Under the pieces are notes generated by a model. That model saw only the letters and a program-made list of their open reading frames with translations, searched no databases and was not told where the DNA came from. Of a stretch of DNA of 64,000 bases, positions 27,011 to 43,515 are shown in pieces. The stretch is from PALSA-612 sp963776735 (lineage in GTDB: Bacteria > Actinomycetota > Thermoleophilia > Gaiellales > Gaiellaceae). Position numbers and translations under genes: made by a program. The first letter of the stretch is position 1; each line of letters starts with the position of its first letter. The stretch spans positions 248,001 through 312,000 of the forward strand of contig CAVZNV010000016.1 of NCBI GenBank assembly GCA_963776735.1, written 5' to 3'.

Positions 27011-29110
27011 TTAGCCCTGGGCGTCGACGATCTCGCCCGCGATCGACTGAGGCACTTCCTCGTAGCGATCAAATTGCATGGTGAACGTGGCTCGCCCCTG
27101 CGTCGTCGAGCGCAGATCGGTGGCGTAGCCGAACATGGCGGCGAGCGGGACGCGCGCCTGGATGACCTGGGCGTTGCCGCGCGGCTCCAGTCCGAGGACG
27201 TGGCCGCGGCGGGAGTTGAGGTCGCCCATCACGTCGCCGAGGTACTCCTCGGGGGTCACGACCTCGACGGCCATGACCGGCTCGAGCAGCTTCGGCTTCG
27301 ACCGCTTCATGGCCTCCTTGAAAGCCATCGAACCGGCGACCTTGAACGCCATCTCGCTCGAGTCGACGTCGTGGTACGAGCCCTCGATCAGCGACACGCG
27401 CACGTCGACGACCGGGTAGCCGGCGAGAATCCCCGACTCCATCGCCTCCTGGATGCCGAGGTCGACGGCCGGAATGTACTCGCGCGGGATCTTCCCGCCC
27501 ACGATCTTGTCGAGGAACTCGTAGCCCTCTCCAGGCTGCGACGGCTCGAGGTTGATGACGGCGTGGCCGTACTGGCCGCGGCCGCCCGTCTGGCGGACGA
27601 ACCTGCCCTGGACCTTCTCGACGGCCTTGCCGGCGGTTTCCCTGTAGGCAACCTGCGGCCGGCCGACGTTCGCGTCGACCGAGAACTCGCGCATGAGGCG
27701 GTCGACGATGATCTCGAGGTGCAGCTCGCCCATCCCGGAGATGAGCGTCTGCCCGGTCTCCTCGTCCGTCCGCACGCGGAAAGTCGGATCCTCCTCGGCG
27801 AGGCGCTGAAGGCCCATGCCGAGCTTGTCCTGGTCCGACTTCGTCTTCGGCTCGATCGCGACCGAGATCACCGGCTCGGGGAACTGCATCGACTCGAGCC
27901 GGATCGGCGCCGTGTCGACGGCGAGCGTGTCGCCGGTGGTCGTCTGCTTGAGACCGACGACGGCGGCGATCTCACCGGCGACGATGTCCTCGCGCTCCTC
28001 GCGATGGTTGGCGTGCATCTGCAGGATGCGACCCGCGCGCTCGGTCTTGCCGGTCGTCGTGTTCAGGACGCGGTCGCCCGACTTGAGCTGGCCCGAGTAG
28101 ACGCGGACGTAGGTGAGCTTGCCGACGTACGGGTCGGACATGACCTTGAACGCGAGCGCGGCGAACGGCTCCTCGGTCGAGGCGCGCCGGGACAGCTCGT
28201 TCTCCGTCCGCGGGTCGACGCCGTGAACCGGCGGCACGTCGAGCGGGCTCGGCAGGTAGTCGACGACGGCGTCGAGGAGCGGCTGGATGCCCTTGTTCTT
28301 GAAGGCCGTCCCCAGCAGCACGGGCACGACGCTCATGTCGAGCGTGGCCTTGCGCAGCGCGCGGCGGAGCAGCTCCGGCGTCACCGTGCTCTCGTCGAGC
28401 AGGTAGGCCTCCATCAGCTCGTCGTCGTGGTCCGCGACCGCGTCGATGAGCTGGTGGTGGTACTCCTCGGCCTGCTCGAGCAGCTCGGCCGGGATGTCGA
28501 TCTGCTCGGCGTTCTGGCCGAGCTCGTCCGACCAGACGAGGCCGCGCATCTCGACGAGGTCGACGACGCCGCGGAACCCGTCCTCGCGGCCGATCGGAAG
28601 CTGCACCGGCACGGGATGCGCGCCGAGGCGATCGACCATCGACTGCACGGACGCGAAGAAGTCCGCGCCGACGCGGTCCATCTTGTTCATGAACGCGATC
28701 CGGGGCACGCCGTAGTGGTCGGCCTGCCTCCACACGGTCTCGGACTGCGGCTCGACGCCTGCGACGGAGTCGAAGACGGCGATCGCGCCGTCGAGGACGC
28801 GCAGCGAGCGCTCGACCTCGACCGTAAAGTCCACGTGCCCGGGCGTATCGATGATGTTGATGCGGAAGTCGCGCCAGAACGCCGTCGTGGCAGCGGACGT
28901 GATCGTGATGCCGCGCTCCTGCTCCTGGACCATCCAGTCCATGACGGCGGCGCCCTCGTGGACCTCGCCGATCTTGTAGGTGCGGCCGGTGTAGTAGAGG
29001 ATGCGCTCGGTGGTGGTGGTCTTGCCCGCGTCGATGTGGGCCATGATCCCGATGTTGCGGACGCGGTCGAGCGCGACCTCGGTCTGGGTCCTGGTCGCCA
29101 CGGCTACCAC
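27011..29110 (-). CDS. fusA: Elongation factor G
   Basis: The 699-residue translocase GTPase has AHIDAGKTTTTERILYYTGR, the RGITITSAAT switch, DTPGHVDFTVEVERSLRVLD and NKMDRVGADF. Domains II to V follow, including VAYRETAGKAVEKVQGRFVR (domain IV) and the domain V end. The first residues MVAVATRTQTEVALDRVRNI allow either this start or a slightly later one. It overlaps the end of rpsG by 7 bases. Confidence 0.98.
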   Translation of the reverse strand: MVAVATRTQTEVALDRVRNIGIMAHIDAGKTTTTERILYYTGRTYKIGEVHEGAAVMDWMVQEQERGITITSAATTAFWRDFRINIIDTPGHVDFTVEVERSLRVLDGAIAVFDSVAGVEPQSETVWRQADHYGVPRIAFMNKMDRVGADFFASVQSMVDRLGAHPVPVQLPIGREDGFRGVVDLVEMRGLVWSDELGQNAEQIDIPAELLEQAEEYHHQLIDAVADHDDELMEAYLLDESTVTPELLRRALRKATLDMSVVPVLLGTAFKNKGIQPLLDAVVDYLPSPLDVPPVHGVDPRTENELSRRASTEEPFAALAFKVMSDPYVGKLTYVRVYSGQLKSGDRVLNTTTGKTERAGRILQMHANHREEREDIVAGEIAAVVGLKQTTTGDTLAVDTAPIRLESMQFPEPVISVAIEPKTKSDQDKLGMGLQRLAEEDPTFRVRTDEETGQTLISGMGELHLEIIVDRLMREFSVDANVGRPQVAYRETAGKAVEKVQGRFVRQTGGRGQYGHAVINLEPSQPGEGYEFLDKIVGGKIPREYIPAVDLGIQEAMESGILAGYPVVDVRVSLIEGSYHDVDSSEMAFKVAGSMAFKEAMKRSKPKLLEPVMAVEVVTPEEYLGDVMGDLNSRRGHVLGLEPRGNAQVIQARVPLAAMFGYATDLRSTTQGRATFTMQFDRYEEVPQSIAGEIVDAQG

Positions 29111-29574
29111 CTGTAATGCGCGAAAGCTTTGTTTGCCTGGGCCATGCGATACATGTCGTCCTTCTTCTTGAATGATCCGCCCTGCTGCTCGAGGGCGTCG
29201 AGAATCTCGCCGGCGAGCTTCTCGTCCATGTGCTTCTCGCGCCGCTCGCGGGAGTAGGTGACGATCCAGCGCACGGCGAGCGTCCGCCCGCGGCGCTGCG
29301 GCACCTCGACCGGCACCTGGTAGTTCGCGCCGCCGACCCGGCGGCTCTTGACCTCGAGCACCGGCGTCACGGTCTTGATCGCCTGCTCGAGGACCTCGAC
29401 CGGCGAGCGGCCGGTCCTCTCGCCGACGCGGTCGAGGGCCTTGTAGACGAGGCGCTCGGCGGTCGACTTCTTCCCGTCGGTCATCAGCCGGTTGACCAGC
29501 TGCGAGACGAGACGCGAGTTGTAGACGGGATCCGGATCCAGCGTCCGAACCTGGGCTCCTGCTCTGCGCGGCAC
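29104..29574 (-). CDS. rpsG: 30S ribosomal protein S7
   Basis: The GTG start gives MPRRAGAQVRTLDPDPVYNS and a standard 156 residues. Conserved segments are KKSTAERLVYKALDRVGERT, VKSRRVGGANYQVPVEVPQR and DMYRMAQANKAFAHYRW. S7 organises the 30S head and regulates the str operon in E. coli. It lies 2 bases after rpsL. Confidence 0.97.
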   Translation of the reverse strand: MPRRAGAQVRTLDPDPVYNSRLVSQLVNRLMTDGKKSTAERLVYKALDRVGERTGRSPVEVLEQAIKTVTPVLEVKSRRVGGANYQVPVEVPQRRGRTLAVRWIVTYSRERREKHMDEKLAGEILDALEQQGGSFKKKDDMYRMAQANKAFAHYRW

Positions 29575-29576
29575 CT

Positions 29577-29945
29577 CTAGCTCCTCTTGGCGCCGTACTT
29601 CGAGCGGCCCTGCCGGCGATCCTGGACGGCCGACGCGTCGAGCGCGGCGCGGATCACCTTGTAGCGGAATCCGGGAAGGTCCTTGACGCGGCCGCCGCGG
29701 ATGAGGACGACCGAATGCTCCTGGAGGTTGTGCCCCTCGCCGGGGATGTAGGCACCGACTTCCATGCCGTTCGTCAGCCGCACGCGGGCGACCTTGCGCA
29801 GCGCCGAGTTCGGCTTCTTGGGCGTCGTCGTGTAGACGCGGGTGCACACGCCGCGCTTCTGCGGAGCACCGCGGAGCGCAGGCGTCTTCACCTTCGCCTT
29901 CTTGACGAGGCGGCCCTTGCGCACGAGTTGATTGACGGTCGGCAT
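29577..29945 (-). CDS. rpsL: 30S ribosomal protein S12
   Basis: The 122-residue decoding-centre protein contains CTRVYTTTPKKPNSALRKVA (Lys at the position called 43 in E. coli) and GGRVKDLPGFRYKVIR (Lys 88 equivalent). It therefore has wild-type residues at the main streptomycin-resistance sites. The ATG at 29945 gives the family length. It is the first gene of the str-S10-spc-alpha block, with a promoter upstream. Confidence 0.97.
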   Translation of the reverse strand: MPTVNQLVRKGRLVKKAKVKTPALRGAPQKRGVCTRVYTTTPKKPNSALRKVARVRLTNGMEVGAYIPGEGHNLQEHSVVLIRGGRVKDLPGFRYKVIRAALDASAVQDRRQGRSKYGAKRS

Positions 29946-30017
29946 GGTGAGTTCTTCAGTCTCCTTACGCACAACAAGAGTCGGCAGGGCGGAACCCCGC
30001 CAACCCCAGGAAGCTGC

Positions 30018-30047
30018 ATCGTAGCGGAACCGTTCCGGCAGCCGCAA
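30018..30047 (-). promoter_or_regulatory. Promoter of the rpsL-led ribosomal block
   Basis: On the reverse strand TTGCGG (30042-30047) and TACGAT (30018-30023) are separated by 18 bases, about 73 bases before the rpsL start. The -10 is preceded by GTTCCGC, the same bases that precede the rpoB -10 box. Confidence 0.55.
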
Positions 30048-30139
30048 CAGAACCCGCATGGCATCTAGAAAGGCGGCCGTTTCGCCACTACAGTGAGTCA
30101 GGCCTCCTCACGTGGGCGGCCACGGGAGAAACGGGGTGG

Positions 30140-31399
30140 TTGTTGGGGCTGCGGCTCATCTTCACGACGTGGGAGACAGTCGGCATCGCGGTGGCGGTCG
30201 CGGTCGGCGCCAGCCTGCTCTCGGTCGGGGCCGCGGTCATCGTGATGCGCCGCCTGCGCGAGCGGCGCGGGAGCCCGGAGGAGCGCGTCTCGGCGCTCGT
30301 ACGGGAGCTCGACCTGCGCATGCAGCGACTCGGCGAGGACCTCGCGGAGGAGCTCGAGCGCACGAAGGAGGAGAGCCGCCGGTCGCGCTACCTCGGGGAG
30401 CTCGCCTGGACGATCGAGCTCGACCAGGTCCTGCGCCGCACGCTCGACGCCGCCGCCGAGCTCGAGGGCGTCGACGCGGCGCTCGTCACGGCGCTCGACG
30501 AGACGGGGGCGCCGATGACGAAGGGCCACGGGCTGTCCGACGAGGAGGAGACGCAGCTCCAGCTCGACCAGCAGACCGGGAGCGAACGTGTCCAGTCGCG
30601 GACAGTCTCGTACTCTCAGCCCCAGTTGCGGGCGTCGAGCGATCCGCCGCCGGTGGTGACGAGCCTCCAGGTGCCGATCGAGGCTCGCGGAAACACGATC
30701 GGCGTCGTCAGCGTGTTCTCCCGCGACGACGTGCGGCCATTCCCCGAGGAGACCCAGCGCGCGCTCGAGGAGCTCGCAGCGCGCGCCGGCCCGGCGCTCG
30801 ACAACGCCCGGCGCTACCTCGAAGCGCGGCGCCTCGCCGACCTCGACGGTCGGACAGGGCTGCATAACGCCCGCTACTTCGAGGAGACGCTCGAGCGTGA
30901 GGTCGCAGGCGCGCGGCGGTACAACCGCCGTCTCGCGCTCGTCATGTTCGACCTCGACGACTTCAAGCAGATCAACGAGCGGTACCTCCACGTCGGCGGG
31001 AACGTCGCACTCGCCGGCGTCGCGGAGCGGCTCCGCGAGGTGCTGCGCACCTCCGACATCGCGGCCCGCTACGGCGGCGACGAGTTCACGGTCGTCCTCA
31101 CCGAGGCGGGGATCGCCGAGGCGCGGAACTTCTACGCACGCCTGCACACCCACGTTTCCGGTGAGCCGATCGAGCCGGTCGGGACGATCACCCTCTCGTG
31201 CGGCATCGGCGAGCTCGAGGCTCAGGAGGACGCCGAGACCTTCTTCAGGCGGGTCAACGACGCGCTCTTCCGCGCGAAGCGCTCGGGGAAGAACCAGGTC
31301 GCGACCGCGGTCAGCACCGCGGGGCTGCTCCCCGACGGGACGCTCGGCTCGGCGATCAGCGACATCGACCCGCCGACGAACGGCAACGGCACGCACTGA
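30140..31399 (+). CDS. Membrane-anchored GAF-GGDEF diguanylate cyclase
   Basis: This 419-residue protein starts with TTG. One transmembrane helix (about residues 14-36) is followed by a charged helix, a GAF-like sensor domain (about 85-215) and a GGDEF domain. The catalytic RYGGDEF is at residues 310-316, and an inhibitory I-site RTSD sits exactly five residues before GGDEF (303-306). The product would be cyclic di-GMP. In the metal/substrate region the protein has MFDLDDFKQINERYLHVGGN, somewhat unusual where most have N-x-x-x-GHxxGD. It lies alone on the plus strand between rpoC and rpsL. Confidence 0.85.
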   Translation: MLGLRLIFTTWETVGIAVAVAVGASLLSVGAAVIVMRRLRERRGSPEERVSALVRELDLRMQRLGEDLAEELERTKEESRRSRYLGELAWTIELDQVLRRTLDAAAELEGVDAALVTALDETGAPMTKGHGLSDEEETQLQLDQQTGSERVQSRTVSYSQPQLRASSDPPPVVTSLQVPIEARGNTIGVVSVFSRDDVRPFPEETQRALEELAARAGPALDNARRYLEARRLADLDGRTGLHNARYFEETLEREVAGARRYNRRLALVMFDLDDFKQINERYLHVGGNVALAGVAERLREVLRTSDIAARYGGDEFTVVLTEAGIAEARNFYARLHTHVSGEPIEPVGTITLSCGIGELEAQEDAETFFRRVNDALFRAKRSGKNQVATAVSTAGLLPDGTLGSAISDIDPPTNGNGTH

Positions 31400-31401
31400 A
31401 C

Positions 31402-31430
31402 GCGAAAGGGGCCTGTTCGGCCCCTTTCGC
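31402..31430. terminator. Bidirectional hairpin between GGDEF gene and rpoC
   Basis: A perfect 12-bp stem GCGAAAGGGGCC/GGCCCCTTTCGC with the loop TGTTC sits 3 bases after the GGDEF stop and about 50 bases past the rpoC stop. It can serve both convergent transcripts. There is no clear T tract. Confidence 0.75.
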
Positions 31431-31482
31431 AGTTGTCTGACTCGGGGCTGGCTCGCCCGTCGGGTCTGTTCGCCGCCGAGCT

Positions 31483-36066
<4,584 letters not shown>

Positions 36067-36103
36067 GTAAGTCGCGCCCTCTTTCCGTCAGTCGTGAAAT
36101 TGC

Positions 36104-39730
<3,627 letters not shown>

Positions 39731-39838
39731 ATGGAACAGCCTCCGTTAGAAAACTCGTGGGTGAGCGCGGAACTCGGTGTGGACAGCGAATGTGGTGGGG
39801 CAGGCAGGCGAAACGGCCGGACGTCGGCGCAACCTCGT

Positions 39839-39868
39839 AGGGTAGCGGAACAAGGGTAGGTCAGGCAA
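39839..39868 (-). promoter_or_regulatory. Candidate rpoB promoter in the rplL-rpoB spacer
   Basis: On the reverse strand TTGCCT (39863-39868) and TACCCT (39839-39844) are separated by 18 bases. GTTCCGC precedes the -10, as at the rpsL promoter. It would give rpoBC a leader of about 100 bases independent of rplJL. Confidence 0.45.
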
Positions 39869-39936
39869 GGAACTCCCGGGGTCGCGTAGGCGTCCGCTGG
39901 CGGACAGTGGTTTAAACGGCCGAACCGCCGAAAACC

Positions 39937-39981
39937 TTCCCGGCGAAAAACGTCGGGAAGGGCCGCGAAACGGCCCCTCCC
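39937..39981 (-). terminator. rplL-rpoB attenuator with alternative stem
   Basis: In the reverse-strand RNA GGGAGGGGCCG and CGGCCCUUCCC pair over 11 bp (one G-U) with the loop UUUCG, and a run of five U follows after four bases. The descending UUCCCG (39954-39959) can instead pair with CGGGAA (39937-39942), which would break the terminator stem. This fits partial termination between rplJL and rpoBC. Confidence 0.55.
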
Positions 39982-39983
39982 TT

Positions 39984-39998
39984 GTAACACAGTGTTAC
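39984..39998. repeat. 15-bp perfect palindrome after rplL
   Basis: GTAACACAGTGTTAC is perfectly palindromic around its central base, 5 bases beyond the rplL stop. It could be a protein-binding site or a small hairpin upstream of the attenuator. Confidence 0.5.
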
Positions 39999-40002
39999 TT
40001 GG

Positions 40003-40395
40003 CTACTTGATCTCGACGGAGGCGCCGGCTTCCTCGAGCTGCGCCTTGATCGAGTCGGCCTCTTCCTTCGCTGCGCCCTCCTTGACCGGATTGGGCGCGC
40101 TGTCGACGAGGTCCTTCGCCTCCTTGAGACCGAGGCCCGTGACCGCGCGGACGACCTTGATCACCTGGATCTTCTGGCCGCCGGCACCGGTGAGGATCAC
40201 GTCGAACGCCGTCTGCTCCTCGGCTGCCGCGCCGTCGCCGCCGGCAGCGCCGCCGGCCGGGGCTGCAGCCACAGCGACCGGCGCCGCGGCGGTGATGCCC
40301 CACTCGTCCTCGATCTTCTTCTTCAGCTCGACGAGCTCGAGCACGGTCATCTTCCCCAGCTCGTCGAACACCTTGTCAACGCCAGGTGCAGCCAT
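40003..40395 (-). CDS. rplL: 50S ribosomal protein L7/L12
   Basis: The 130-residue stalk protein has the N-terminal dimerisation helix (MTVLELVELKKKIEDEWGIT), an Ala-rich hinge, and the C-terminal domain VILTGAGGQKIQVIKVVRAV then GLGLKEAKDLVDSAP. It recruits translational GTPases. Its start overlaps the rplJ stop by one base. Confidence 0.97.
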   Translation of the reverse strand: MAAPGVDKVFDELGKMTVLELVELKKKIEDEWGITAAAPVAVAAAPAGGAAGGDGAAAEEQTAFDVILTGAGGQKIQVIKVVRAVTGLGLKEAKDLVDSAPNPVKEGAAKEEADSIKAQLEEAGASVEIK

Positions 40396-41105
40396 TACTC
40401 CTCCTTCTCGCCCTCGGCCGCGTCGGCCTCGGTGTCTTCCGCTGGTTCGGTCTCGTCGGCCGCCGCCTCGGCGACCGGCTCCTCTGCTGCTGGCTCCTCG
40501 GCCTCGCCAGGCGCCTCGGCCTCCGCGGCCGGCTCTGCTTCTGCAGCCGGCTCTGCTTCTGCGGCCGGCTCGGCTGCGCCGTCGCCGCCGAGCTGCTCGA
40601 TCCGGGCCTCGATCAGCCCGTAGAGATCCTGTAGCGGTGCGGTGAACAGGCCGACGATCGCGTACAGCGGCGAGGTCACGGCACCGAGCACCTGGCCGCG
40701 CAGCACGTCCACCGGCGGGAGCTTCGCGAGCTCCTCGACGTCGTCGGCGCTGATCGTGCGGCCCTGCATGACGCCGCCGCGGACGGCGAGGATCTTCGTC
40801 ATGCGAGCCGAGTCCGCAAGCGCCTTCGCGACCGCGACCGGGTCGCCGTCGGCGTTGAGGAAGGCGATCGCGCTCGGGCCGTCGAGCAGCGCCAGCAGCG
40901 CGTCGGCTCCGGCTTCCTGCGCCGCCCGCCGCGTCAGCGAGTTCTTGACGACGGTGAAGCTCGCGCCGTTCTCGATCAGCTTCGTGCGGAGCTCGTCGAT
41001 CTCCTTGACCGACAGCCCGCGGTAGTCGGACACGATCAAGGTCTCCGACTCCTTCAGCCGCTCGGTCAGCTCGGCGACCACCTTCTCCTTTTGGGATTTC
41101 TGCAT
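40395..41105 (-). CDS. rplJ: 50S ribosomal protein L10 with acidic tail
   Basis: L10 anchors L7/L12 dimers and, with them, represses its own leader. The core (residues 1 to about 170) begins MQKSQKEKVVAELTERLKES and has VKNSLTRRAAQEAGADALLA. The final roughly 65 residues are Glu/Ala/Pro repeats (PAAEAEPAAEAEPAAEAEAP). The family length is about 165-175. An L10 leader with an attenuator precedes it. Confidence 0.96.
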   Translation of the reverse strand: MQKSQKEKVVAELTERLKESETLIVSDYRGLSVKEIDELRTKLIENGASFTVVKNSLTRRAAQEAGADALLALLDGPSAIAFLNADGDPVAVAKALADSARMTKILAVRGGVMQGRTISADDVEELAKLPPVDVLRGQVLGAVTSPLYAIVGLFTAPLQDLYGLIEARIEQLGGDGAAEPAAEAEPAAEAEPAAEAEAPGEAEEPAAEEPVAEAAADETEPAEDTEADAAEGEKEE

Positions 41106-41263
41106 ACGTCTCCTTCGTGCCTCTGAAACGAAAACGCCCGCACGGAGGCGGGCACGGAGAAGACGTGGTCTTGCTTCGTACCGCCTCGGCCGGTCTTCTG
41201 TCCGCTGGTTTGAGCTAACTCGGGACTGCCGGCTGTCTTCGGCGAACGGGGTTTCGGCTCAGG
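41106..41263 (-). ncRNA. Ribosomal protein L10 leader
   Basis: The 158-base spacer between rplA and rplJ has the elements of the L10 leader motif in the reverse-strand RNA. A CCGAAGACAGCCGGC region comes first, then an internal AACC segment, then the closing CCGAGGCGG with CCGUCUUC-like pairing, and finally an intrinsic-terminator hairpin. In this family the L10(L12)4 complex binds the leader and lowers rplJL expression. The identification is by position and motif recognition only. Confidence 0.65.
41131..41153 (-). terminator. Intrinsic attenuator in the L10 leader
   Basis: Reverse strand: GCCCGC/GCGGGC stem (41148-41153 with 41136-41141), 6-base loop, followed directly by GTTTTCGTTT. The placement just before rplJ suggests attenuation under L10 control. 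Confidence 0.65.
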
Positions 41264-41989
41264 CTAGCTTGCGACTGCCTCCTGCGCGTCCTCGACGATG
41301 TCGCGCGTGCGGGTGGGATCGACGTGCACGCCCGGTCCCATCGTCGTCGTCAACGTGATCGAATGGATGTAGCGGCCCTTCGCGGCCGACGGCTTGGCGC
41401 GGACGATCTCGTCCACGACCGCCGCGTAGTTCTCGAGCAGCTGCCGCTCGCCGAAGCTCTTCTTGCCGATCGCGAGGTGCACGTTGGCGCCACGGTCGGT
41501 CCGGTACTCGAGCTTGCCGGCCTTCGCCTCGCGCACTGCCTTGCCGACGTCGAAGGTGACCGTGCCCGTCTTCGGGTTCGGCATCTTGCCGCGCGGCCCG
41601 AGGATGCGCCCGAGCTTGCCGACCGCTCCCATCATGTCCGGCGTGGCGATCGCGACGTCGAAGTCGTCGAAGCCGCCCTCGATCTTCGTGGCCAGGTCGG
41701 CGGCGCCGACGACGTCGGCCCCTGCGTCCTCGGCCTCTTTCGCCTTGTCGCCCTCGGCGAAGACGGCGACGCGCTGCTCTCGGCCGGTCCCATTCGGGAG
41801 CATCAGCGTGCCGCGGAGCTGCTGGTCGGCATGGCGGACGTTCAGCCCGAGGCGAACGTGCACCTCGACCGTCTCGTCGAACTTCTTGCCCGGCAGATCC
41901 TTGAGGAGCTTGACGGCCTCGGCCGGCGGATAGGCGTGCTCGCGGTCGATCTGCTCGCGCGCCTGGCGATAGATCTTTCCGTGTGCCAT
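41264..41989 (-). CDS. rplA: 50S ribosomal protein L1
   Basis: The 241-residue L1 stalk protein has FDETVEVHVRLGLNVRHADQ, GRILGPRGKMPNPKTGTVTF and the C-terminal SITLTTTMGPGVHVDPTRTR. It helps move tRNA out of the E site and represses the L11 operon in many bacteria. It abuts rplK. Confidence 0.97.
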   Translation of the reverse strand: MAHGKIYRQAREQIDREHAYPPAEAVKLLKDLPGKKFDETVEVHVRLGLNVRHADQQLRGTLMLPNGTGREQRVAVFAEGDKAKEAEDAGADVVGAADLATKIEGGFDDFDVAIATPDMMGAVGKLGRILGPRGKMPNPKTGTVTFDVGKAVREAKAGKLEYRTDRGANVHLAIGKKSFGERQLLENYAAVVDEIVRAKPSAAKGRYIHSITLTTTMGPGVHVDPTRTRDIVEDAQEAVAS

Positions 41990-42414
41990 CAGGAGGCCAC
42001 CTCCACTCCCATGCTGCGCGCCGTGCCGGCGATCACCTTCATCGCCTGCTCGACGTCGCGCGCGTTCAGGTCCTGCATCTTCGCCTCGGCGATCGACCGA
42101 AGCTGCGCCTGGCTCAGCCGGCCCACCTTCTCGCGGTTCGGCTCGCCGGAGCCCTTCTCGAGGTTCAGCGCCTCCTTGATCAGCACGGCGGCCGGCGGCG
42201 TCTTCGTGATGAAGGTGAACGAGCGGTCCTCGTAGACCGTGATCTCGACGGGAATGATGCGCCCGTTGTCCTGCTGGGTCTGCGCGTTGAACGCCTTGCA
42301 GAACTCCATGATGTTGACGCCGTGCTGGCCGAGCGCAGGACCGACCGGCGGCGCAGGGTTGGCCTGCCCGCCGGGGATCTGCAGCTTGATCAGTGTCATG
42401 ACTTTTTTGGCCAT
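41989..42414 (-). CDS. rplK: 50S ribosomal protein L11
   Basis: The 141-residue protein begins MAKKVMTLIKLQIPGGQANP with GPALGQHGVNIMEFCKAFNA, and ends with the rRNA-binding domain (IAEAKMQDLNARDVEQAMKV). It forms the GTPase-associated centre and the thiostrepton site. It overlaps nusG by one base. Confidence 0.97.
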   Translation of the reverse strand: MAKKVMTLIKLQIPGGQANPAPPVGPALGQHGVNIMEFCKAFNAQTQQDNGRIIPVEITVYEDRSFTFITKTPPAAVLIKEALNLEKGSGEPNREKVGRLSQAQLRSIAEAKMQDLNARDVEQAMKVIAGTARSMGVEVAS

Positions 42415-42944
42415 CAGTCGATCTTCTTCACCTGGTCGAATCCGAGCTCGACAGGAACCTGGCGCTCGAAGATGTCCACGAGCACCTTCAGCTTCTGCTG
42501 CTCCGGGTTGACCTCGACGATCTCGCCGTCGAAGTCGCTCAGAGGGCCTGAGGTTACCTTGACCGACTCGCCGAGGGTGAACTCGACCTGTGCGCGGGGG
42601 CGATCACCGGCAGCGGCGCCCGTGTGCAGGAGCCGGTCGACGTCGGACTGCGCGAGCGGCACCGGCTTGCCGCCGGGCCCTGCGAAGCCGGTCACGCCGG
42701 GCGTGTTGCGGACGACGGCCCAGCTGTCGTCGTTCAGGTCCATGTTGACGAGCACGTAGCCGGGCAGGATCCGCTTTTCGATCTGCACCTTTTGCCCGTC
42801 CTTCGTCTCGATCACCTGCTCGGTCGGGACGATCACTCGGCGGAAGCGCAGGCGCTGCCCCATCGAGTCGATCCGGTGCTCGAGATTGGCCTTGACCTTG
42901 TTCTCGTGCCCGGAGTAGGTGTTGATCACGTACCAGCGGAACAT
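42414..42944 (-). CDS. nusG: Transcription elongation factor NusG
   Basis: The 176-residue protein has the NGN domain (MFRWYVINTYSGHENKVKAN, KRILPGYVLVNMDLNDDSWA) and a C-terminal KOW domain (FTLGESVKVTSGPLSDFDGE). It links RNA polymerase to Rho or S10. It lies between secE and rplK in the usual order. Confidence 0.97.
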   Translation of the reverse strand: MFRWYVINTYSGHENKVKANLEHRIDSMGQRLRFRRVIVPTEQVIETKDGQKVQIEKRILPGYVLVNMDLNDDSWAVVRNTPGVTGFAGPGGKPVPLAQSDVDRLLHTGAAAGDRPRAQVEFTLGESVKVTSGPLSDFDGEIVEVNPEQQKLKVLVDIFERQVPVELGFDQVKKID

Positions 42945-42963
42945 TCGGTTGTCTCTCCCTCGC

Positions 42964-43323
42964 CTACTTGATCAGAACGTCGTGTACCAGCGCCTTGAAG
43001 GCGAGGTCGCAGAGCCAGATGAAGGTGCCGAGGATGATGCACGCCATGAGCACGACCACGGTGCCCTGGATGACGTGGTTCTGGCTCGGCCATTCGGTCT
43101 TTCGAAGCTCTCCCCAGGACTCGCCGAAGAAGCGCCACAGGCGGGCGCCGAACCACGTGCCACCGCTCGGCTGGCCCGGCTTGACGCCGCGCTCGGGCTT
43201 GGACGGCGGCTCGGGAGCGAGTCTGACCGGCGCGTCGTCGCCGCCGTTGCCCGCACCTGCGAGCGCCGGCTCGCCCTGTTGCTGACGGCGTGCCCGCCGC
43301 TCCGCCCTCGACTGCCTGGCCAC
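42964..43323 (-). CDS. secE: Protein translocase subunit SecE
   Basis: The 119-residue protein has a GTG start. A long charged/Pro-rich cytoplasmic N-terminus is followed by the SecE amphipathic segment WGELRKTEWPSQNHVIQGTV and one transmembrane helix (VVLMACIILGTFIWLCDLAF). It partners SecY. The single-span form is typical outside enterobacteria. Confidence 0.93.
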   Translation of the reverse strand: MARQSRAERRARRQQQGEPALAGAGNGGDDAPVRLAPEPPSKPERGVKPGQPSGGTWFGARLWRFFGESWGELRKTEWPSQNHVIQGTVVVLMACIILGTFIWLCDLAFKALVHDVLIK

Positions 43324-43326
43324 GAC

Positions 43327-43488
43327 CTACCTCGTCTCGCGGTGCAGGGTGTGACGGCCGCACCAGCGGCAGTACTTGTTGAACTCGACGCGGTCCGGCG
43401 TGTTCCGCTTGGACTTCTGCGTCTGGTAGTTGCGGCGCTTGCACTCGGTGCAGGCGAGCGTGATTGCGACTCTGACTCCGGTTGCCAT
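43327..43488 (-). CDS. rpmG: 50S ribosomal protein L33 (zinc-binding form)
   Basis: The 53-codon gene starts MATGVRVAITLACTECKRRN and contains NTPDRVEFNKYCRWCGRHTL. The CxxC...CxxC pairs make a zinc ribbon. It heads rpmG-secE-nusG directly downstream of tRNA-Met on the same strand, and ends 3 bases before secE. Confidence 0.95.
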   Translation of the reverse strand: MATGVRVAITLACTECKRRNYQTQKSKRNTPDRVEFNKYCRWCGRHTLHRETR

Positions 43489-43515
43489 CTCTCTCCGACT
43501 TCGACCAGGGGACGA

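Noticed and set aside
27074..29116. 680-codon frame antisense to fusA
   Set aside because: Artefact of GC-rich codon usage; EF-G on the other strand is complete and convincing.
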